A DNA stretch of 64,000 nt. Origin: Phenylobacterium sp. GTDB taxonomy: Bacteria; Pseudomonadota; Alphaproteobacteria; Caulobacterales; Caulobacteraceae. The first letter of the stretch is position 1. Each line of letters starts with the position of its first letter. Where the stretch lies: NCBI RefSeq assembly GCF_019636135.1, contig NZ_JAHBYD010000023.1, positions 1-64,000 on the forward strand. Direction: 5' to 3'. The notes beneath the pieces are model-generated. The model was not told where the DNA came from. It made no database searches and saw only the letters and a program-made list of their open reading frames with translations. Both the position numbers and the translations under genes were made by a program. This document shows, in pieces, positions 50,938 through 60,620 of this stretch.

Positions 50938-52332
50938 TCAACTATCGGAGAATCCGAATGGGGCGCCCGTGCGGCGGATGTCGTCGGGCAGGATCTGGCG
51001 GCCGATCGGCGGGGCGGAGCGGGCGACGCATTCGGTGCGGTGGCAGAGGCGGCAGGTGACCCCGATGGGCGTGGCTTCGACGGGCGCCTGCGGATCGGCG
51101 TAGACCAGCCGGTGCGCGTGCTCGGCGGCGCATCCCAGCGCGATCGCGCGCTCGACCTTGGCCTTGCCGAACCCGCCGCCGCCGGCGGTCACCGTGCGGG
51201 CGATGGAGAAGAAGCGCTGGCCGTCGGGCAGCTCCAGCCACTGGGTCACGATCTGGCGCGGCGTGCGGAACGCCTGATGCACGTTCCAGAGCGGACAGCC
51301 GCCGCCGTGCCGCGCGAAGGGGAAGCCCGCGCCGTCCAGGCGCTTCGACACGTTCCCGGCCTCGTCCACGCGGATGAAGAAGAACGGCAACCGCTCGTCG
51401 CCGGGCTTCTGAAGGGTGGTCAGCCGGTGCGCGGTCTGCTCGAAGCTGGCCCCGAACTGCCGGCCGAGCGCCTCCACGTCATAGCGCCGTTGCTCGGCGG
51501 CGCGGGCGAACGCCGTGTAGGGCATCAGCAGCGCGGCGGCCGCGTAGCTCGCCAGCGCGCGGCGCGTCAGCCGCTCGGCGCTCTCGCTGAAGCTGCCCTC
51601 GGCCATCAGGGCGTCCACGTCGCCGCCGAGCTCCAGGTAGGCGAGTTGCAGGGCGAGCTGGAAGCTCTGGCTGGCGTGGTCCTGGTCGTCGGACAGCAGG
51701 ATCTCGCGCCGGTGGTGGTCCAGCCGGCGCACCGACCCCACCATCACCGTGGGCGGCAGGCGGCGCACGCGCAGCCCATGCCGAGACTTGAGGTAGGCGA
51801 TCAGCCCGTCGGCGCCGCCCATCGCCTGCGCGAGCCGCTCGGCCGCGTCGTCCAGGGTGGGGAAGCTGTTGCGCCGCGCCGCCAGGAACCGGCGGCTCTC
51901 GGCCACCGGATCCGAAGCGTCGTCCTCACCGGGCTCGGCGCTGTGGCGGTCGGCCAGCGCGAGCTGCTCCTCCTGGTAGGTCGTGTAGAGGCGCAGCAAG
52001 GCCTCCATCACCCCCGGGAAGTTGGCCGCCAGGTCGGCGACCTCCAGCGACGGCAGGTCGATGTCGGCGAACATCGGGTCCTTCAGCACGCCTTGCAGCC
52101 GCGCCGTCTCCTCGGCCCCGCCGCCGCCCGCGAGCGTCGACATGTCGAGCTTGTAGGTCTGGGCCAGCCTGAGCAGCAGCTCGGCCGACAAGGGGCGGTG
52201 GTTGCGCTCCAGCAGCGCCACGTAGGAGGGCGAGATCTCCAGGTCGGCGGCCATGTCGGCCTGGGTCAGCCCGCGGTCGCGGCGCAGCCGGCGGAGGCTC
52301 GGTCCCACATAGAGTCGGCGATCGGCGGCCAT
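50938..52332 (-). CDS. ScfR/RamB-like short-chain fatty-acyl-CoA regulator
   Basis: This 464-residue regulator has an N-terminal XRE-type helix-turn-helix (about 9-62; [31 protein letters not shown]). A long central IrrE/ImmA-like region follows, then a DUF2083-type C-terminus with a Cys-rich segment (GVTCRLCHRTEC). In relatives (RamB, ScfR) this family controls acetate and glyoxylate-cycle genes. It is divergent from aceA with palindromes TGTAAGACCTTACA and TGTAAAGTTTTACA between them, so it is the likely regulator of aceA. The inducer is inferred to be an acyl-CoA. Confidence 0.87.
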   Translation of the reverse strand: MAADRRLYVGPSLRRLRRDRGLTQADMAADLEISPSYVALLERNHRPLSAELLLRLAQTYKLDMSTLAGGGGAEETARLQGVLKDPMFADIDLPSLEVADLAANFPGVMEALLRLYTTYQEEQLALADRHSAEPGEDDASDPVAESRRFLAARRNSFPTLDDAAERLAQAMGGADGLIAYLKSRHGLRVRRLPPTVMVGSVRRLDHHRREILLSDDQDHASQSFQLALQLAYLELGGDVDALMAEGSFSESAERLTRRALASYAAAALLMPYTAFARAAEQRRYDVEALGRQFGASFEQTAHRLTTLQKPGDERLPFFFIRVDEAGNVSKRLDGAGFPFARHGGGCPLWNVHQAFRTPRQIVTQWLELPDGQRFFSIARTVTAGGGGFGKAKVERAIALGCAAEHAHRLVYADPQAPVEATPIGVTCRLCHRTECVARSAPPIGRQILPDDIRRTGAPFGFSDS

Positions 52333-52350
52333 GAACCTAAAGCCCTGAGA

Positions 52351-52395
52351 TGTAAGACCTTACAGCATTACAAGGAAATCTTGTAAAGTTTTACA
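52351..52395. promoter_or_regulatory. Palindromic operators of the aceA/ScfR-like intergenic region
   Basis: Two TGTAA-type palindromes are present: TGTAAGACCTTACA (52351-52364) and TGTAAAGTTTTACA (52382-52395). An overlapping outward repeat, TTACAAG...CTTGTAA (52368-52386), links them. The cluster is 19 bp from the regulator start codon and 85 bp from the aceA start. Such spacing suits autoregulation and control of aceA. Confidence 0.65.
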
Positions 52396-52479
52396 CCTGC
52401 ACCCCGCGACGCCTCGTCGCCGGCGCCCGCCCGCGTTACGTGCCCGTCAACCTTCATTTCTGTCTGGGGATACCGGGCC

Positions 52480-54072
52480 ATGGCGTACCAAGATCACATC
52501 ATCGAGATGGGCCAGCTCATCAAGAGCAAGGGCGGCACGTGGGACGGCATCAGCGCCGAGTCCGTGGCCCGCATGCGCCTGCAGAACCGCTTCAAGACCG
52601 GCCTCGAGATCGCCAAGTACACGGCCGGCATCATGCGCGCCGACATGGCCGCCTACGACGCCGACCCGGCCAACTACACCCAGTCCCTGGGCTGCTGGCA
52701 CGGCTTCGTCGCCCAGCAGAAGCTGATCTCGATCAAGAAGCACTTCGGCACGACCAAGCAGCGCTACATCTACCTCTCGGGCTGGATGGTCGCCGCGCTC
52801 CGCTCTGACTTCGGCCCGCTGCCGGACCAGTCGATGCACGAGAAGACCTCGGTGCCGGCGCTGATCGAGGAGATCTACACCTTCCTGAAGCAGGCCGACG
52901 CCCGTGAGCTCGGCATGCTGTTCCGCGACCTCGACGCCGCCCGCGCGGCCGGCGACCGCGTCAAGGAGGCCAAGGCCCAGGACGCGATCGACAACTTCGA
53001 GACCCACGTCGTTCCGATCATCGCCGACATCGACGCCGGCTTCGGCAACGCGGAAGCGACCTACCTGCTGGCCAAGAAGATGATCGAGGCGGGCGCCTGC
53101 GCGCTGCAGATCGAGAACCAGGTCTCCGACGAGAAGCAGTGCGGCCACCAGGACGGCAAGGTCACCGTGCCGCACGAGGACTTCCTCGCGAAGGTCCGCG
53201 CCTGCCGCTACGCCTTCCTCGAGCTGGGCGTCGACAACGGCGTCATCGTCACCCGCACCGACAGCCTGGGCGCGGGCCTCACCAAGCAGATCGCCGTCAG
53301 CCACCAGCCCGGCGACATCGGCGACCAGTACAACAGCTTCCTCGACTGCGAGGAGATCGCGCCCGCCGACATGAAGAACGGCGACGTGGTGATCAACCGC
53401 AGCGGCAAGCTGCTGCGTCCGAAGCGCCTGCCGTCGAACCTGTTCCAGTTCCGCGAAGGCACCGGCGCCGACCGCTGCGTGCTGGACTGCATCACCTCGC
53501 TGCAGAACGGCGCCGACCTCCTGTGGATCGAGACCGAGAAGCCGCACATCGAGCAGATCGCCTCGATGGTCGACCGCATCCGCGAAGTCGTCCCGAACGC
53601 CAAGCTGGCCTACAACAACAGCCCGTCGTTCAACTGGACGCTGAACTTCCGCCAGCAGGTGTTCGACGCCTGGAAGGCGGCGGGCAAGGACGTCTCGGCC
53701 TACGACCGCGAAAAGCTGATGAGCGTCGACTACGACGCCACCGACCTCGCGCTCGAGGCCGACGAGAAGATCCGCACCTTCCAGCGCGACAGCGCCAAGC
53801 GGTCGGGCATCTTCCACCACCTCATCACCCTGCCGACCTACCACACGGCCGCGCTCTCCACGGACAACCTGGCCAAGGAGTACTTCGGCGAGCAGGGCAT
53901 GCTGGGCTACGTCAAGGGCGTCCAGCGCCAGGAGATCCGCCAGGGCATCGCCTGCGTGAAGCACCAGAACATGTCGGGCTCCGACATCGGTGACGACCAC
54001 AAGGAATATTTCGCCGGGGAAGCGGCCCTGAAGGCCGGCGGCGTCCACAACACGATGAACCAGTTCGCTTGA
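52480..54072 (+). CDS. aceA: Isocitrate lyase
   Basis: This 530-residue enzyme cleaves isocitrate to glyoxylate and succinate in the glyoxylate shunt. The catalytic Cys221 lies in a KQCGH motif, a small change from the usual KKCGH. The SYNNSP-type segment (YNNSPSFNW) and metal-site DIDAGFGNAEATY are present. It is the long-form isocitrate lyase (530 versus about 435 residues). It has a strong terminator directly after its stop codon, so glcB downstream has a separate or partly coupled transcript. Confidence 0.96.
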   Translation: MAYQDHIIEMGQLIKSKGGTWDGISAESVARMRLQNRFKTGLEIAKYTAGIMRADMAAYDADPANYTQSLGCWHGFVAQQKLISIKKHFGTTKQRYIYLSGWMVAALRSDFGPLPDQSMHEKTSVPALIEEIYTFLKQADARELGMLFRDLDAARAAGDRVKEAKAQDAIDNFETHVVPIIADIDAGFGNAEATYLLAKKMIEAGACALQIENQVSDEKQCGHQDGKVTVPHEDFLAKVRACRYAFLELGVDNGVIVTRTDSLGAGLTKQIAVSHQPGDIGDQYNSFLDCEEIAPADMKNGDVVINRSGKLLRPKRLPSNLFQFREGTGADRCVLDCITSLQNGADLLWIETEKPHIEQIASMVDRIREVVPNAKLAYNNSPSFNWTLNFRQQVFDAWKAAGKDVSAYDREKLMSVDYDATDLALEADEKIRTFQRDSAKRSGIFHHLITLPTYHTAALSTDNLAKEYFGEQGMLGYVKGVQRQEIRQGIACVKHQNMSGSDIGDDHKEYFAGEAALKAGGVHNTMNQFA

Positions 54073-54098
54073 GGGGCGGGCCGGCTAACGTGTGACCA

Positions 54099-54131
54099 GG
54101 GCCCGGGGCGCGTCGCCCCGGGCCTCTTTTT
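54099..54131 (+). terminator. Rho-independent terminator of aceA
   Basis: GGCCCGGGGCG pairs with CGCCCCGGGCC across a 3-base loop, and a TCTTTTT tract follows. It starts 27 bp after the aceA stop codon. It separates aceA from the glcB gene on the same strand. Confidence 0.9.
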
Positions 54132-54191
54132 GTGACTTCATTCTGAACTGCCGGCCTTGCACCGCGGCCGGTTCGAGGGCTTTGGGTAGGC

Positions 54192-56330
54192 ATGGACATC
54201 TCAGGCAACCTGCAGGTCGACGATCTGCTGCATTCGTTCGTGGAACAGGAGCTGCTGCCGGGGACCGGCGTGGCGGCGAAGGCGTTCTGGGCGGCGCTGG
54301 AGCGCATCCTCTCCGATTTCACGCCCCGGAACGACGCCCTCCTGAAGGTGCGCGACGACCTCCAGGCCAGGATCGACGCCTGGTGGCGCGAGCGGAAGGG
54401 CCAGCCCTACGACGTGGCCGAGGCCACCGCCTTCCTGAAGGCGATCGGCTACCTCCGTGACGAGCCGGCCGACTTCACCATCGGCACGTCGAACGTCGAC
54501 CCCGAGATCGCCCGGATCGCCGGGCCGCAGCTCGTCGTGCCGGTCTCCAACGGCCGCTACGCGCTGAACGCCGCCAACGCCCGCTGGGGCAGCCTCTACG
54601 ACGCGCTCTACGGCACCGACGCCATCGAACCGCCGACCGGCGGCAAGGGCTACGATCCGGTCCGCGGCGGGAAGGTGATCGCCTATGCCCGCGCCCTGCT
54701 GGACCGCGTCGCGCCGCTCGCCTCGGGCAGCCACGCCGACGTGAAGGGCTATGCGATCGTGGACGGCGCGCTCAGCCCGGCTCTGGCCGACCCGTCCCAG
54801 CTCGCCGGCTGGCGCGGCGAGGCCGCGGCCCCCTCGGCGGTGCTGCTGCAGCACAACGGCCTGCACCTGGAGATCCAGGTCGACCGCACCCACAACATCG
54901 GCAAGGACGACCCCGCGGGGGTGTCCGACGTCCTGATGGAGTCCGCCATCACGGCCATCCAGGACTGCGAGGACTCGGTCGCCGCCGTCGACGCCGAGGA
55001 CAAGGTCGGCGTCTACCGCAACTGGCTGGGCCTGATGAAGGGCGACCTCGCCGCCACCTTCCAGAAGGGCGGCAAGACCGAGACCCGCACGCTGGACGAG
55101 GACCGCCGCTACCAGGCGCCCGACGGCGGCAAGCTGACCCTGCCCGGCCGCTCGCTGATGCTGGTCCGCAACGTCGGCCACCATATGACCACCGACATGG
55201 TCCGCTATCAGGGCAAGGAAGCCTACGAGACCGTGATCGACGCCCTGGTCACGGCCGCCGCCGCCTTGCACGACCTGAAGGGCGCGCGCCGCAACAGCCC
55301 GGCGGGCTCGATGTACGTCGTGAAGCCCAAGATGCACGGGCCCGACGAGGTGGCGCTCGCCGTCCACCTGTTCGACATGGTCGAGGACGGCCTCGGCATG
55401 GCGCCCAACACCATGAAGATCGGCATCATGGACGAGGAGCGCCGCACCAGCGCGAACCTCAAGGCCTGCATCTTCGCCGCCAGGGACCGGGTGGTGTTCA
55501 TCAACACCGGCTTCCTCGACCGCACCGGCGACGAGATCCACACCGCCATGGAAGCGGGTCCCGTGATGCGCAAGGACGCCATCAAGGCCGAGCCGTGGCT
55601 CGCCGCCTACGAGAAGCGCAACGTCGAGATCGGCCTGGCCGCGGGCTTCCCGGGCAAGGCGCAGATCGGCAAGGGCATGTGGGCCGCCCCCGACATGATG
55701 AAGGGCATGCTGGAGGCCAAGATCGGCCACCCGAAGGCGGGCGCGAACACCGCCTGGACGCCCTCGCCCACGGCCGCGACCCTGCACGCGCTGCACTACC
55801 ACGAGGTCTATGTGCCCAGCCTGCAGGCCGAGATGGCGAAGAGCGCCGCCAGGACCGGCACGGACGCCCTGCTGACCCCGCCGCTGGCGAAGTCGAACTG
55901 GAGCCCGGCCGACGTGCAGCAGGAGCTGGACAACAACGCCCAGGGCATCCTGGGCTACGTGGTCCGCTGGATCGACCAGGGCGTCGGCTGCTCGAAGGTG
56001 CCCGACATCCACGACGTGGGCCTGATGGAAGACCGCGCCACCCTGCGCATCTCCAGCCAGCACATCGCCAACTGGCTGCACCACGGCGTCTGCTCGGACG
56101 CCCAGGTGCGCGAGACGTTTGCGAGGATGGCCAAGGTCGTCGACGGCCAGAACGCCGACGACCCGCTCTACACCCCGCTCACCGGGAACACCGAGCTGCC
56201 GGCCTACCAGGCGGCCCTGGAGCTGGTCTTCGAAGGCCGCGCCCAGCCCAACGGCTACACCGAACACGTGCTCACCAGGCGCCGCCGCCAGCGCAAGGCG
56301 CAACTGGTGAAGCAGGCCGAGCCGGCGTAG
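54192..56330 (+). CDS. glcB: Malate synthase G
   Basis: This 712-residue single-chain enzyme condenses glyoxylate and acetyl-CoA to malate. Length matches malate synthase G (about 720), not the shorter A form. Features include [37 protein letters not shown] near 235-275, [15 protein letters not shown] near 372-386, [24 protein letters not shown] with the catalytic Asp/Glu, and the C-terminal NWLHHGV segment. It lies directly downstream of aceA, giving the shunt in one place. Confidence 0.96.
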   Translation: MDISGNLQVDDLLHSFVEQELLPGTGVAAKAFWAALERILSDFTPRNDALLKVRDDLQARIDAWWRERKGQPYDVAEATAFLKAIGYLRDEPADFTIGTSNVDPEIARIAGPQLVVPVSNGRYALNAANARWGSLYDALYGTDAIEPPTGGKGYDPVRGGKVIAYARALLDRVAPLASGSHADVKGYAIVDGALSPALADPSQLAGWRGEAAAPSAVLLQHNGLHLEIQVDRTHNIGKDDPAGVSDVLMESAITAIQDCEDSVAAVDAEDKVGVYRNWLGLMKGDLAATFQKGGKTETRTLDEDRRYQAPDGGKLTLPGRSLMLVRNVGHHMTTDMVRYQGKEAYETVIDALVTAAAALHDLKGARRNSPAGSMYVVKPKMHGPDEVALAVHLFDMVEDGLGMAPNTMKIGIMDEERRTSANLKACIFAARDRVVFINTGFLDRTGDEIHTAMEAGPVMRKDAIKAEPWLAAYEKRNVEIGLAAGFPGKAQIGKGMWAAPDMMKGMLEAKIGHPKAGANTAWTPSPTAATLHALHYHEVYVPSLQAEMAKSAARTGTDALLTPPLAKSNWSPADVQQELDNNAQGILGYVVRWIDQGVGCSKVPDIHDVGLMEDRATLRISSQHIANWLHHGVCSDAQVRETFARMAKVVDGQNADDPLYTPLTGNTELPAYQAALELVFEGRAQPNGYTEHVLTRRRRQRKAQLVKQAEPA

Positions 56331-56351
56331 CCCTTCGCTCAAACCCACGGG

Positions 56352-56508
56352 TGTCATCCCGGTTTCGCCGCCAGGCGAAGACCGGGACCCAACCGTCAGG
56401 TGATCGGACGCTTGGGAGGGTGGCCCCGCCGATCAGGGCCACGCCCATACTCAGAGCGCCGGACGGTTGGGTCCCGGTCTTTGGCCTTCGGCCAAAACCG
56501 GGATGACA
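56352..56508. repeat. CATCCCGGT two-ended element, copy 4
   Basis: The ends TGTCATCCCGGTTTCGCCGCCAGGCGAAGACCGGGACCCAACC and GGTTGGGTCCCGGTCTTTGGCC...AAAACCGGGATGACA are inverted relative to each other. The centre holds CTCAGAGCGCCGGA. The element lies between glcB and the ydbL-like gene, which are convergent. Confidence 0.9.
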
Positions 56509-56530
56509 GCCGTTGTGGTCGGGAGGCGCC

Positions 56531-56884
56531 CTACTTCTTCACCCACCCCCCGCCCGCGGGCTTGTAGTACTGCCCGGGCTTCAGGTTGGCTTGCACCACG
56601 CTCGTGTAGGCGGCCGCGCCGGCCGCTTCGACGGGCACGCCGTTCTTGGCGGCGGCCTGGCGGTAGAGCGCCATGCGGCCTTCGTTGATCTCGTCCACGG
56701 CCGCCTTCAGCGCGGTGTCGCTCGACGGTTTCACGAAGCCCAGCAGGCCGTCGGCCTGTTCGCCCACGACGCCCTCGGCCTTGGCCGCGTCCACGGCGGA
56801 CTTGGCGTCCATGGCGACGGCGGCGGCCGGGGCCACGGCGAGGGCCGCGAGGACCGCGGCGGCGATGGAAAGGTCGTGTCTCAT
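56531..56884 (-). CDS. ydbL: YdbL/DUF1318 family periplasmic protein
   Basis: This 117-residue protein has a signal peptide (MRHDLSIAAAVLAALAVAPAAAVA) and a DUF1318 domain with GVVGEQADGLLGFV near 36-49 and a C-terminal NLKPGQYYKPAGGGWVKK. It is the last gene of the ydbH-ynbE-ydbL operon. In E. coli YdbL acts in the periplasm and modulates the YdbH-YnbE phospholipid-transport bridge. Placement 16 bp after ynbE supports that role here. Confidence 0.85.
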   Translation of the reverse strand: MRHDLSIAAAVLAALAVAPAAAVAMDAKSAVDAAKAEGVVGEQADGLLGFVKPSSDTALKAAVDEINEGRMALYRQAAAKNGVPVEAAGAAAYTSVVQANLKPGQYYKPAGGGWVKK

Positions 56885-56900
56885 GATCTCCCTCCCGGCC

Positions 56901-57074
56901 TCAGAACAGGTTCGGGTTCTTGCTGATGAGGGCCTTTACGTCCTCGTCCAGCTGCAGCCGGACGTTGGCGTCCAGCTTGGCGTAGATGGTGATCGGCGCC
57001 ACCTCGACCCTCACGGTCGGAGTGCAGGCGCCGAGGCTCGCGAGCGCGAGCGCGCCGAGCAGGAGCCTTCTCAT
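56901..57074 (-). CDS. ynbE: YnbE-family outer-membrane lipoprotein
   Basis: This 57-residue lipoprotein has a signal peptide and an LGAC lipobox (Cys17), then a short mature part with VRVEVAPITIYAKLDANVRLQLDEDVKALI. YnbE-type lipoproteins partner the large YdbH protein to carry phospholipids to the outer membrane. The ATG at 57074 (MRRLLLGALALASLGAC) is preferred over upstream starts because it leads straight into the signal peptide. Confidence 0.88.
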   Translation of the reverse strand: MRRLLLGALALASLGACTPTVRVEVAPITIYAKLDANVRLQLDEDVKALISKNPNLF

Positions 57075-57109
57075 GGATCGGTCCTCATCATGTCTCCTCG
57101 TATGAAGCG

Positions 57110-60100
57110 TCACGGCTGAACCCCACCTGAACCGCCGTCCCTGGCTTTCTGATACTCCGACCAGTCGGCGAGCAGGTCGTCCAGGTTCAGGCTCGTGTCC
57201 AGCGTCAGGTTCACCTTCGTCCCCGATGGCAGCGGCAGCGTCCTGCCCAGGAACCGCTTCCCGATCAGGTCCATCACGGTGAGCCTGATACGCTGCTTCG
57301 TCGGCGGGTCATGCTTGCCGACGATGTGGAAGAGGATCCCCATGCGCCCGTCGTCGCGGCTGGCGATGGAGGCGTCCAGGGTGTCGAAGGCCAGGTTCTC
57401 CATGGCCTGGTAGGCGAAGTCGGTGAAGGTGGCGTTGGGGTCGACGACCGCCGGCGCCGCCGCCTCGGCGTCGGCGGTCACGCCGGTCAGCGCCGAGCGG
57501 TCGATGGAGATGCGGCCGGGCTGGATCGCCTTCAGCTCGCCGCCGGTGATCCGCACCCTGGTCCCGGTCATCTCGAACGGCACGCGCCCCGAGACCCTGG
57601 CGTCGAGCTCGACCTTGTCGCCGAAGGGCGAGGCTTCCACGAGGTCGTGCAACTGCACGCCTTCGAAGATCAGCACGCCCTGCGTCGGCATGCCCGCCAC
57701 CAGCGGGATCTGCAGCGTCTCGACCCGCACCTTGCCGCCGCCCACGTCGGCCTCGCCGCCGGCGATGGCGAGCAGGTTGTCGTGCAGCGAGAACCGCGCC
57801 GACAGGCCCTCGATGGGGATGACGCCTTCGATCTTCGTCACCGAGAGCCGCTGGCCCGGCGCGGCCACCAGCGGCGCCAGGCTCTCGAACGCGATCTCGC
57901 CCTTCAGGCCCTTCACCGGCCCGGCGGGGCTGATGAAGTCGAGGCCGGGCACGGTGAGCCGGCCCGAGCTCGACGCGCCCTCGGGCGCCCAGTCGAAGCG
58001 GCCCTCGAACCGGGCCTGGCCCACGGCGGGCGAGCCCACCGCGCGGGCCACCGGGGCCACGCCCGACGGCTGCAGCCCGCCCTCCGCGAACGTCAGCATC
58101 CCCGTGTCGATCACCGCGGTCCCGATGGCGAGGCGGCCGTCATGGGTGACGAGCGCGGTCGCCACCGGCTGGCCCGCCGCCGTGCGGAACGCCAGGTCCG
58201 CCGTCCAGATGTAGTCCGTAAGGCCGATCGGCCCGGTCACGTCCAGCGGGTTGAACCGCGCCTCGGGCGCCGTGTCGGTCACCCGCGCCGCCGTCAGCCC
58301 GCCCCGCACCGTCATGCGGTCGCCGCGGCCCTGGATGGCGATGCGACCCGCGCCGCCGTCCAGCCGGGCCTGGGTGAAGGGCACGGCCGCCGTCACGCCC
58401 TCGGCGCGGGCGTTCACCGCCCAGCCGCCGTCCGCCACCCGCAGCAGCGGGCCGCCGGCCGGACAGAGCCGGCCCGCCAGTTGCTCGATGTCGTTGGCCC
58501 CGAACTCCAGGCGCTCAACCCGGAAACGCACGCACGTCGCCGTCGTGAAGGTCAGCGCCCGGCCGAACGCCAGCCGGCCCGAGGCCTGCGCCTCGCCCCC
58601 CACCATCGGGCCCACGGCCAGCTTGCGCGCCGTCACGGAGAGGTCGGCGCCGTCGGACGCCACGCGGGTCAGCCGCGCGTCGACCTCGGGTAGGCCGCCG
58701 CCCGAACTGGTGATCCGCACCAGGGCCGCCCGGTCCAGCGCCGCCTGCACGACCCCGCCGGTGTCGGGCAGCACGCGGACCGGCTGCTCCGGCCAGGCGC
58801 GGAACGACGTGCGGGCCGGCGTCGCCCCCTTGGCCGCGAACAGCGCCAGTTTCACTTGCGTCTGCGGCGCGGTGATGCGGAAGCCCCGCGCCGCGCGCTT
58901 CAGCGCCGCCATCTGCGGGGCGTCGGCCGCCGCGACGGGGCCGAGGCCGCCCCAGCGGCCGTGGCCTTCGAACCCCGCCGCGCCGTCGACCTGCACCGAC
59001 GCCGCCGAGGCGTAGACCTTGAAGCGGCCGTCCACCGCGGCGCGGTCCATCAGCAGCTCCGAGACGGCGACGCCCGCGGCCGAGCCGGTCAGCCGCGCGT
59101 TCGCCTGCACCACGTCGCCGCCCTTGCGCGTCCAGCGCAGGTCGTCCGAGACGAGCCGCGCCTTCACCGCCCCGGTCCGCGCGCCCGACGCCTCCACGGC
59201 CTCCGCGGCGAGGTCGGCCTGAGCCCGCCCGGCCACGCGCAGGTCCTGGACCCAGCCGGCCGTCGTCCCGTCGAAGGCGGCCGTCAGGCTCACGCCCTTC
59301 AGGTCCTGCCCTGCGCCGCTCAGCCGCTTGCCGGTGAGCGCCGCGCGGACCGCGATCGCGCCCTCGCCGCGATGCTTCACGAGGTCGGGGTACGGCCCCT
59401 GCGCCGAGAGCGTCAGCCGCGCGTCGCCGAGCGTGCGGTCGCCGTACGTCGCCTTGGTGACCGGCAAGACGAGGCTGACGTCGAGCCGGTCGGTCGCCGC
59501 CGTCTGCCGCAGCGATCCTGCGCCCAGGATCGCCTCGAAGCCCTGGCCCTTGAGCCGCGCCGGCGCCGACGTCGCCGCCAGCCGCTTGAGCCGCTCGTCC
59601 TCGACCAGAAGGTCGCCCGTCACCCGCACCGGCCCGTAGTCCGAGCCGAGGGTGAGCACGCCGCCGTCGATCTGGACGCGGGGCGTCTTCGCGCCGGGCG
59701 GCGGCGGGCGGCGCAGGAAGTCCTGCACCAGCGGGTCGAGCGAGCCCACGCTCAGCTTGCCGCCGGCCAGCCGCGCCCGCAGCACCGGCTTCTTCAGCGT
59801 CAGCGAGACGATCTCGACGCCGGTGATCTTCGGCCGATAGCGCACCTCGACGCGTTCCGCCGCGAAGTCGGGCGCCTTCGGATCGCCGAGCGTCATGCGC
59901 GCGGTGAAGGTCGTCGGCCCGAAGGCCTCGACCTCGGCGTCGGCCGCCACGCCCTTGCCCTTCAGCCATCCCGTCAGCGCCTCGCGCGCCAGGGCCTTGC
60001 GGTTGAGCCACGCCAGCCCCGCGGCCAGCACCAGCACCACGCCGGCCACCGCCAGGATCAGGCGCAGCGGGCGCCTCGTCCTGGGCGTCGTCTCGGCGGG

Positions 60101-60115
60101 CGTTTCGTCAGGCAA
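57110..60115 (-). CDS. ydbH: YdbH-like AsmA/TamB-type phospholipid transport protein
   Basis: This 1001-residue protein has one N-terminal membrane helix (about 18-38; LILAVAGVVLVLAAGLAWLN) and a long beta-rich periplasmic domain with the AsmA/TamB-type repeating beta grooves. Its C-terminus (FDTLDASIASRDDGRMGILFHIVGKHDPP) is family-like. YdbH, TamB and YhdP together carry phospholipids from the inner to the outer membrane. The gene order ydbH-ynbE-ydbL is the same as in E. coli. The neighbouring minus-strand DNA upstream (60116-60620) is non-coding. Confidence 0.88.
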   Translation of the reverse strand: MPDETPAETTPRTRRPLRLILAVAGVVLVLAAGLAWLNRKALAREALTGWLKGKGVAADAEVEAFGPTTFTARMTLGDPKAPDFAAERVEVRYRPKITGVEIVSLTLKKPVLRARLAGGKLSVGSLDPLVQDFLRRPPPPGAKTPRVQIDGGVLTLGSDYGPVRVTGDLLVEDERLKRLAATSAPARLKGQGFEAILGAGSLRQTAATDRLDVSLVLPVTKATYGDRTLGDARLTLSAQGPYPDLVKHRGEGAIAVRAALTGKRLSGAGQDLKGVSLTAAFDGTTAGWVQDLRVAGRAQADLAAEAVEASGARTGAVKARLVSDDLRWTRKGGDVVQANARLTGSAAGVAVSELLMDRAAVDGRFKVYASAASVQVDGAAGFEGHGRWGGLGPVAAADAPQMAALKRAARGFRITAPQTQVKLALFAAKGATPARTSFRAWPEQPVRVLPDTGGVVQAALDRAALVRITSSGGGLPEVDARLTRVASDGADLSVTARKLAVGPMVGGEAQASGRLAFGRALTFTTATCVRFRVERLEFGANDIEQLAGRLCPAGGPLLRVADGGWAVNARAEGVTAAVPFTQARLDGGAGRIAIQGRGDRMTVRGGLTAARVTDTAPEARFNPLDVTGPIGLTDYIWTADLAFRTAAGQPVATALVTHDGRLAIGTAVIDTGMLTFAEGGLQPSGVAPVARAVGSPAVGQARFEGRFDWAPEGASSSGRLTVPGLDFISPAGPVKGLKGEIAFESLAPLVAAPGQRLSVTKIEGVIPIEGLSARFSLHDNLLAIAGGEADVGGGKVRVETLQIPLVAGMPTQGVLIFEGVQLHDLVEASPFGDKVELDARVSGRVPFEMTGTRVRITGGELKAIQPGRISIDRSALTGVTADAEAAAPAVVDPNATFTDFAYQAMENLAFDTLDASIASRDDGRMGILFHIVGKHDPPTKQRIRLTVMDLIGKRFLGRTLPLPSGTKVNLTLDTSLNLDDLLADWSEYQKARDGGSGGVQP

Positions 60116-60462
60116 GGCGTCAGGGCTCGGCGGGAAAGCGTCGCCCTAGATAGCGCAGAATGCGGCGGATCGATGCCGGCGACTCGGCCGTCCGCCTTCG
60201 CCGAGGCTTCGGAGGACGAAGCCCTGCGAAGCGCGCCGGCGCGAAGCAGGTTGGTGGAGAGGACGAGAAACTGGCTCGAAGCAGGACACGGTACGGGATG
60301 CCCACCACCCGCCGGTACGCGCGGGAAAGGTCCCTCTCCGCCAGGACTTACGGTTAAGCCGCCGGCAAGGATGCGCGGGCTCAGGGCCTCGTGATCTCCC
60401 TTCCTGCGTTGAGGAGAGGGCAATCGCATATGGATCGTGGGCGGCTCGTCCGCCCGATTCAT
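60116..60462. other. Intergenic region without a recognisable gene
   Basis: This 347-bp stretch upstream of ydbH has short imperfect inverted repeats (for example CGCCTTCGCCGAGGCTTCGGAGGACGAAGC), but no protein-like frame with a ribosome site. It should contain the ydbH promoter and perhaps relics of dispersed repeats. I could not identify a clear sigma-70 motif. Confidence 0.4.
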
Positions 60463-60606
60463 GAACCGCGGAGATCGCGGAGACACGCAGAGAGGGTCGC
60501 GGGTCCACCGGAGTTCTCTGCGCATCTCTGCGGGCTCTGCGGTTCGACTTAGGGCCTCTCGGCCGCTCGCATCCCTATGAAATGGCCCTGCGTCGAGGAG
60601 AAGGGC
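60463..60606. repeat. Dispersed inverted-repeat element (CCGCGGAGA family)
   Basis: Inverted arms GAACCGCGGAGATCGCGGAGACACGCAGAGAG and CTCTGCGCATCTCTGCGGGCTCTGCGGTTC (60463-60545) form a long imperfect hairpin. The flank at 60547-60606 resembles the first 59 bases of this window, so the element is probably dispersed. It lies upstream of the SDR stop and has no protein-like frame. Confidence 0.7.
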
Positions 60607-60620
60607 GTCAGGCGCCCGGA

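Noticed and set aside
18400..56508. CATCCCGGT elements as a CRISPR array or insertion sequences
   Set aside because: Copies are dispersed over 38 kb and carry no transposase, so they fit non-autonomous palindromic elements instead.
57311..58693. 460-codon plus-strand frame opposite ydbH
   Set aside because: It is an antisense shadow; the ydbH reading gives a signal-anchored beta-rich protein of normal family length.
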